A stretch of DNA of 15,879 nucleotides. Origin: Cyclobacteriaceae bacterium. GTDB lineage: Bacteria; Bacteroidota; Bacteroidia; Cytophagales; Cyclobacteriaceae. Shown piece after piece: positions 14,232 through 15,879 of the stretch. The position numbers and the translations under genes were made by a program. Every line of letters begins with the position of its first letter. Position 1 is the first letter of the stretch. The notes below the pieces were generated by a model. That model saw nothing but the letters and a program-made list of their open reading frames with translations, was not told the origin of the DNA and made no database searches. The stretch spans positions 1 to 15,879 of the forward strand of contig CANHCD010000014.1 in NCBI GenBank assembly GCA_947458795.1, given 5' to 3'.

Positions 14232-14680
14232 GATTTAAAGATAAAGGGATTGAAAGACTCCTGAAGATTTTTTCTTTTATTCCAATCTTGAAATTTCAAT
14301 TCCTCCAAAATTGCACTCCATCCCCTACTAATTGTAGGGGATTTTTTGTTTGTTCTTTGAATAGTCAAACTGAAGGTGGCTATTTGGTACTATCTGTTTA
14401 AAAATCAATTAATTATATTTTATTTGTTATATTATTATAAAAAATATAAATCAAGTAGCTGATTTACATATAATTATAAATTAATAAAATAAATTTATAT
14501 ATTTTTATTTGCTAATCTGTTGATGGACAGGTAGGTTTAGTTTAAGTTTTTTGGAATGAGAAACTTTTTTAATGGGCGCCAATTTTTAACCAAATCATCA
14601 TGGAAATTTTCACAAAACTGCTTTTTTAAGTCATTTTAGGTTCAAGTTCACCCACAAAGCACCCAAAAATCACATTCGTA
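14232..14680. other. Intergenic region upstream of the SDR and lipoprotein genes, with an extreme AT-rich core
   Basis: This 449-base gap lies between divergent genes. The left part (14232-14320) must hold the SDR promoter. Next comes the rightward hairpin terminator listed separately. From about 14381 the sequence becomes almost pure A and T: 14401-14520 contains only 12 G or C in 120 bases. Such DNA is typically bent and easily melted, and often marks horizontally acquired or promoter DNA. At 14600-14629 an ATG opens a 9-codon reading frame (MEIFTKLLF, stop TAA) in the same frame as the lipoprotein gene. No tRNA, integrase site or clear TAnnTTTG promoter was found. Confidence 0.7.
14320..14347 (+). 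terminator. Strong rightward intrinsic terminator with no gene in front of it
   Basis: ATCCCCTAC, loop TAATT, GTAGGGGAT: a perfect 9-bp stem followed by a run of six T (14342-14347). The T run is on the plus strand, so it would end rightward transcription. The minus strand has no T run after the stem. Every gene between 9086 and 14231 is on the minus strand, so there is no visible rightward transcript for it to end. Confidence 0.75.
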
Positions 14681-15379
14681 TTGGGTTTTTGTTTGATTTT
14701 TTTTGCGTTCGTTTCCTGTAATCCGATAGAGGAGGAGCAAATGGTTCAAGACAAGACTGAGAAGTTATTGAAGATTCAAAAAATGATTGAAGAGAATGGC
14801 TTCGAATTTGAGTTTACTGATAGCAAAACAAAGAATGGGATTAAGGTTGAAAATCTAAGCGAATTGGATGATTTGCTTAAAGTAATGAGTGGTAAAAACA
14901 AGGGCCAAAAATCTTTAAATAAAATTCTAACAAGAAATGGATTAAAAGAAATTCCAAATTTAAACTTCACTTCATTTGAAGTATTAAGAGTTGAAAACAA
15001 ATATTTGTCCTCCAACAATAGAATTGAATGTATACAAAACTGGAGGAATGTATATGGAAGAATTGGAATAGGTTATTTTGGTACTAGTTATATTGATTTT
15101 GGTTTTTCTGTAGGGACTGGTTCTGGACTAATAGAAAATTGGTTCTCTTCGTATGAAGGCTTCACCTTCATGTCAACACTTGGAAAAAATCACTTTATTA
15201 ATAGTGGTTATGCTTCGGCTTTAAATGGTTTTACTTATTCCGGGATATTTCACTTCTCAATAAGAGCATTAGTGTATTTTGAAGGAATAGGAGAGGTTTT
15301 TACAATCGTAAACAAGAAAATTCAAATTTCGGTAGATGCTTGTAGTGGTCAAGTTACATATAGTTTAATTGAAGAATAA
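14681..15379 (+). CDS. Hypothetical lipoprotein of unknown family; start codon uncertain
   Basis: I do not recognise this 232-residue protein. It begins with a hydrophobic run ending in a lipobox-like FVSC (C13), then an acidic, lysine-rich helical region (17-92), then from about 110 a glycine- and aromatic-rich, probably beta-sheet domain (RIGIGYFGTSYIDFGFSVG and onward) with two further cysteines (C117, C221) that could form a disulfide. Start problem: the TTG used here gives a signal peptide with no positive charge. The frame is open upstream to a stop at 14627 and would supply TKHPKITFVL, an ideal charged lead, but contains no ATG, GTG or other TTG. A later ATG at 14741 behind GGAGGAGCAA would drop the signal. 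Base composition is near 28 % GC in a sampled line, far below the neighbours, so acquisition by transfer is likely. Two tiny membrane-protein genes follow. Confidence 0.6.
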   Translation: MGFCLIFFAFVSCNPIEEEQMVQDKTEKLLKIQKMIEENGFEFEFTDSKTKNGIKVENLSELDDLLKVMSGKNKGQKSLNKILTRNGLKEIPNLNFTSFEVLRVENKYLSSNNRIECIQNWRNVYGRIGIGYFGTSYIDFGFSVGTGSGLIENWFSSYEGFTFMSTLGKNHFINSGYASALNGFTYSGIFHFSIRALVYFEGIGEVFTIVNKKIQISVDACSGQVTYSLIEE

Positions 15380-15392
15380 ATAACTAATAATC

Positions 15393-15503
15393 ATGGTTGT
15401 AAATGTTACTAATTATTCCTTAATAATTTGGCAGGTCCTTGGATTAGCTTTTCTTTTCTACATGACATATCTGATTATCAGATTTCTAAGATCTAAAAGG
15501 TAA
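15393..15503 (+). CDS. Small single-pass membrane protein, 36 residues
   Basis: A very short frame starting with ATG 13 bases after the lipoprotein gene stop: MVVNVTNYSL, then a hydrophobic stretch of about 20 residues (IIWQVLGLAFLFYMTYLII), then the basic tail RFLRSKR and TAA. The design of a polar N-terminus, one membrane helix and a positively charged C-terminus is that of a real small inner-membrane protein with its tail inside the cell. Its tight placement between two other genes on the same strand supports expression. The function is unknown. Confidence 0.5.
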   Translation: MVVNVTNYSLIIWQVLGLAFLFYMTYLIIRFLRSKR

Positions 15504-15512
15504 TTGGGTTTG

Positions 15513-15722
15513 ATGTCATTCAGCGCTGGAAGAAGAAATCATCATAAAAAAATCTCAAAATGGAACCAAGTAATTAAGAAAATGGAAAATTTCGCAATTT
15601 ACTTCTTGTGGTTTTTTAATCTAGTCTTGATGATACTTATTGTTTTCATTATTTTTTTCTATGGAATAAAAGCAATCAAAGGATTGTTTGGACACAAGGG
15701 ATCCAAAAAAATCAATGATTAA
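15513..15722 (+). CDS. Small basic single-pass membrane protein, 69 residues
   Basis: The reading frame has an ATG at 15513, nine bases past the stop of the 36-residue gene; a second ATG at 15582 (MENFAIYF) would give a 46-residue form. The longer form has a basic, soluble start (SAGRRNHHKKISKWNQVIKK), one strongly hydrophobic helix (about 29-52, rich in F, I, L and V) and a lysine-rich tail (KAIKGLFGHKGSKK). A long hydrophobic segment with basic flanks fits a small membrane protein and, less specifically, a membrane-active peptide or type I toxin. No antitoxin RNA was identified. The protein family is not recognised. A TTG at 15504 is in frame but is a poorer start. Confidence 0.45.
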   Translation: MSFSAGRRNHHKKISKWNQVIKKMENFAIYFLWFFNLVLMILIVFIIFFYGIKAIKGLFGHKGSKKIND

Positions 15723-15879
15723 ATAATTTGATGCCTGTCTTTTAAAATACTTCTTCTCCCATGACTCTAGTTTATTTTAAAGTCAAGGGGTTTTAATTGT
15801 TTTTTTGTGGGTGATCAAGACAAGAATCCCCTCAGCTTCTCCACAAATAGGGAAAAAGCAAGTAGGAGGTTGCGGCAAC
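15723..15879. other. Right-end intergenic sequence
   Basis: No gene is supported in the last 157 bases. GC rises again from about 15820. AAGGGG (near 15785) and CCCCT (near 15830) could pair only over a long loop and do not make a convincing terminator. The final bases GTTGC-G-GCAAC are a small inverted repeat cut by the window edge. Confidence 0.4.

Noticed and set aside
15723..15879. Minus-strand frame entering from the right edge
   Set aside because: Two frames stay open for only a few dozen codons, with no start visible and no recognisable motif.

Overview
The window looks like chromosomal DNA of a Bacteroidota bacterium, most likely a Cytophagales / Cyclobacteriaceae member close to Algoriphagus. 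This rests on recognisable protein families (a short PSD with an FGS processing site, a GTG-started DusB-like protein beginning MVKIGNIELG, DUF3810, a DUF2007 / CdsA pair, a stand-alone MnmD), on little use of Shine-Dalgarno sites, and on several TAnnTTTG-like -7 boxes. I could not run a search, so the genus is a guess.

Layout. 217-2623 (+) is a tight three-gene unit: an M16 zinc protease, ispF (isoprenoid synthesis) and mnmD (tRNA wobble modification). 2624-2970 separates it from convergent genes and holds a composite repeat: two heptamer arrays in opposite orientation around a GC-rich palindrome, plus a second type of heptamer array. 2971-7059 (-) carries a CPBP membrane protease, a DUF2007 protein and cdsA as an overlapping unit, then gdh with its own terminator, then psd. 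CdsA and Psd act in the same route to phosphatidylethanolamine. 7096-9080 (+) carries dusB and a DMT/EamA exporter. 9086-11712 (-) carries an Nfu-type Fe-S protein, a DUF3810 membrane protein with an HExxH site, and a secreted protein with an M23-like domain that has lost its zinc ligands. 11936-14231 (-) is a likely operon: a YdfG-like SDR, a VanX-like M15D lipoprotein and a secreted ThuA protein.

From about 14380 to 15722 the composition changes sharply: one 120-base stretch is 10 % GC and the coding part is near 28-30 % GC, against near 48 % in a sampled line of psd. This stretch holds an unrecognised lipoprotein gene with no clear start codon and two very small membrane-protein genes right behind it. 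It is probably acquired or fast-evolving DNA, and it is the part with no functional explanation.

Most of the window is ordinary housekeeping sequence. The places that deserve a second look are the inverted heptamer element (2646-2922), the inactive M23 protein (9086-9985), the orphan rightward terminator (14320-14347), and the AT-rich lipoprotein / small-membrane-protein cassette (14600-15722).
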